In this document: positions 14,037 through 14,197 of the stretch, piece by piece
Layout: every line of letters starts with the position of its first letter
Position numbering within the stretch: position 1 is the stretch's first letter
Assembly (NCBI GenBank): GCA_036351335.1
Contig: JAZBOW010000179.1
Coordinates: 1 to 14,197, forward strand
Direction of reading: 5' to 3'
Length of the DNA: 14,197 nucleotides
Origin: UBA4459 sp036351335
GTDB lineage: Bacteria > Bacteroidota > Bacteroidia > Bacteroidales > F082
The notes under the pieces: model-generated
Told to the model about the DNA's origin: nothing
Database searches by the model: none
The model's input: only the letters and a program-made list of their open reading frames with translations
Made by a program: the position numbers and the translations under genes

Positions 14037-14197
14037 TAGTATAATATAGCTTCATATACTCTTTCGTTACCTAACAAATCTTCAACTACCAACCTGAATT
14101 GATTATCTCCTTTTTTCAAGCGAATTTCATATTCATAAGTAAGTAGTTGTTTTTTAGGATCATACTCCATTAAAATCCAGCGGCCATTCAAGGTAGG
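14033..14197 (-). CDS. C-terminus of a minus-strand protein, probably an M23-type peptidase
   Basis: The minus strand is open from the window edge to a TAG at 14033-14035, giving 54 C-terminal residues: PTLNGRWILMEYDPKKQL, then a strand-rich stretch with LKKGDNQFRLVVEDLLGNERV, ending EAILYY. The pattern 'DPK...L.Y...I.LKKG.N.F.L.V.D.LGN' is an Ig-like fold that I know from the C-terminal domain of Bacteroidota M23 metallopeptidases. The catalytic part would lie outside the window, so the enzyme assignment is tentative. The stop codon overlaps the stop of the plus-strand gene, so the two genes converge tail to tail with a 4-base overlap. Confidence 0.6.
   Translation of the reverse strand, partial: PTLNGRWILMEYDPKKQLLTYEYEIRLKKGDNQFRLVVEDLLGNERVYEAILYY

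Overview
The window comes from the chromosome of a member of the Bacteroidota. Four things point there: a C-terminal type IX secretion (T9SS) sorting domain on one protein; an M56 peptidase carrying TonB C-terminal domains; a large five-LysM protein with a periplasmic-binding-like domain; and promoters of the Bacteroidota form TTTG / TAnnTTTG in front of most transcription units, with few strong Shine-Dalgarno sequences. Most genes are conserved housekeeping or envelope genes. I see no tRNA, rRNA, CRISPR array, transposase or phage gene.

Left part (1-4479). A CNNM/CBS-pair membrane protein, cut off by the window edge, overlaps a small SAM-dependent methyltransferase. Facing them on the minus strand are the Na+/H+ antiporter nhaA and the glutamate dehydrogenase gdhA. 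gdhA ends at a strong intrinsic terminator made from a 30-bp perfect palindrome.

Centre (4480-6806). A BlaI/MecI-type repressor and an M56 (BlaR1-like) membrane metallopeptidase form a compact two-gene regulatory operon. The peptidase carries two tandem TonB_C domains where BlaR1 has its beta-lactam sensor. Two 16-bp operators sharing the half site AACTA/TAGTT bracket the operon promoter. A third copy of the same operator lies just behind the peptidase gene, between its stop codon and the terminator. This is probably a self-regulated sensing circuit whose signal is not a beta-lactam, and the operator set is the most testable observation here.

Right part (6805-14197). On the minus strand guaA (GMP synthase) is followed, after an interruption, by a two-gene envelope operon: the LysM/periplasmic-binding protein and a lipoprotein made of eight 24-residue MORN-type repeats. 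The interruption is a plus-strand gene for a secreted, probably Ntn-type (C45-like) hydrolase with a T9SS sorting domain and its own near-consensus promoter. Between that gene and guaA is a hexanucleotide array that gives five regularly spaced GGG runs on the guaA transcript strand. Upstream of guaA, a divergent gene encodes a small single-span membrane protein. Its stop codon overlaps the stop of a minus-strand gene that leaves the window; the visible 54 residues resemble the C-terminal domain of Bacteroidota M23 peptidases.
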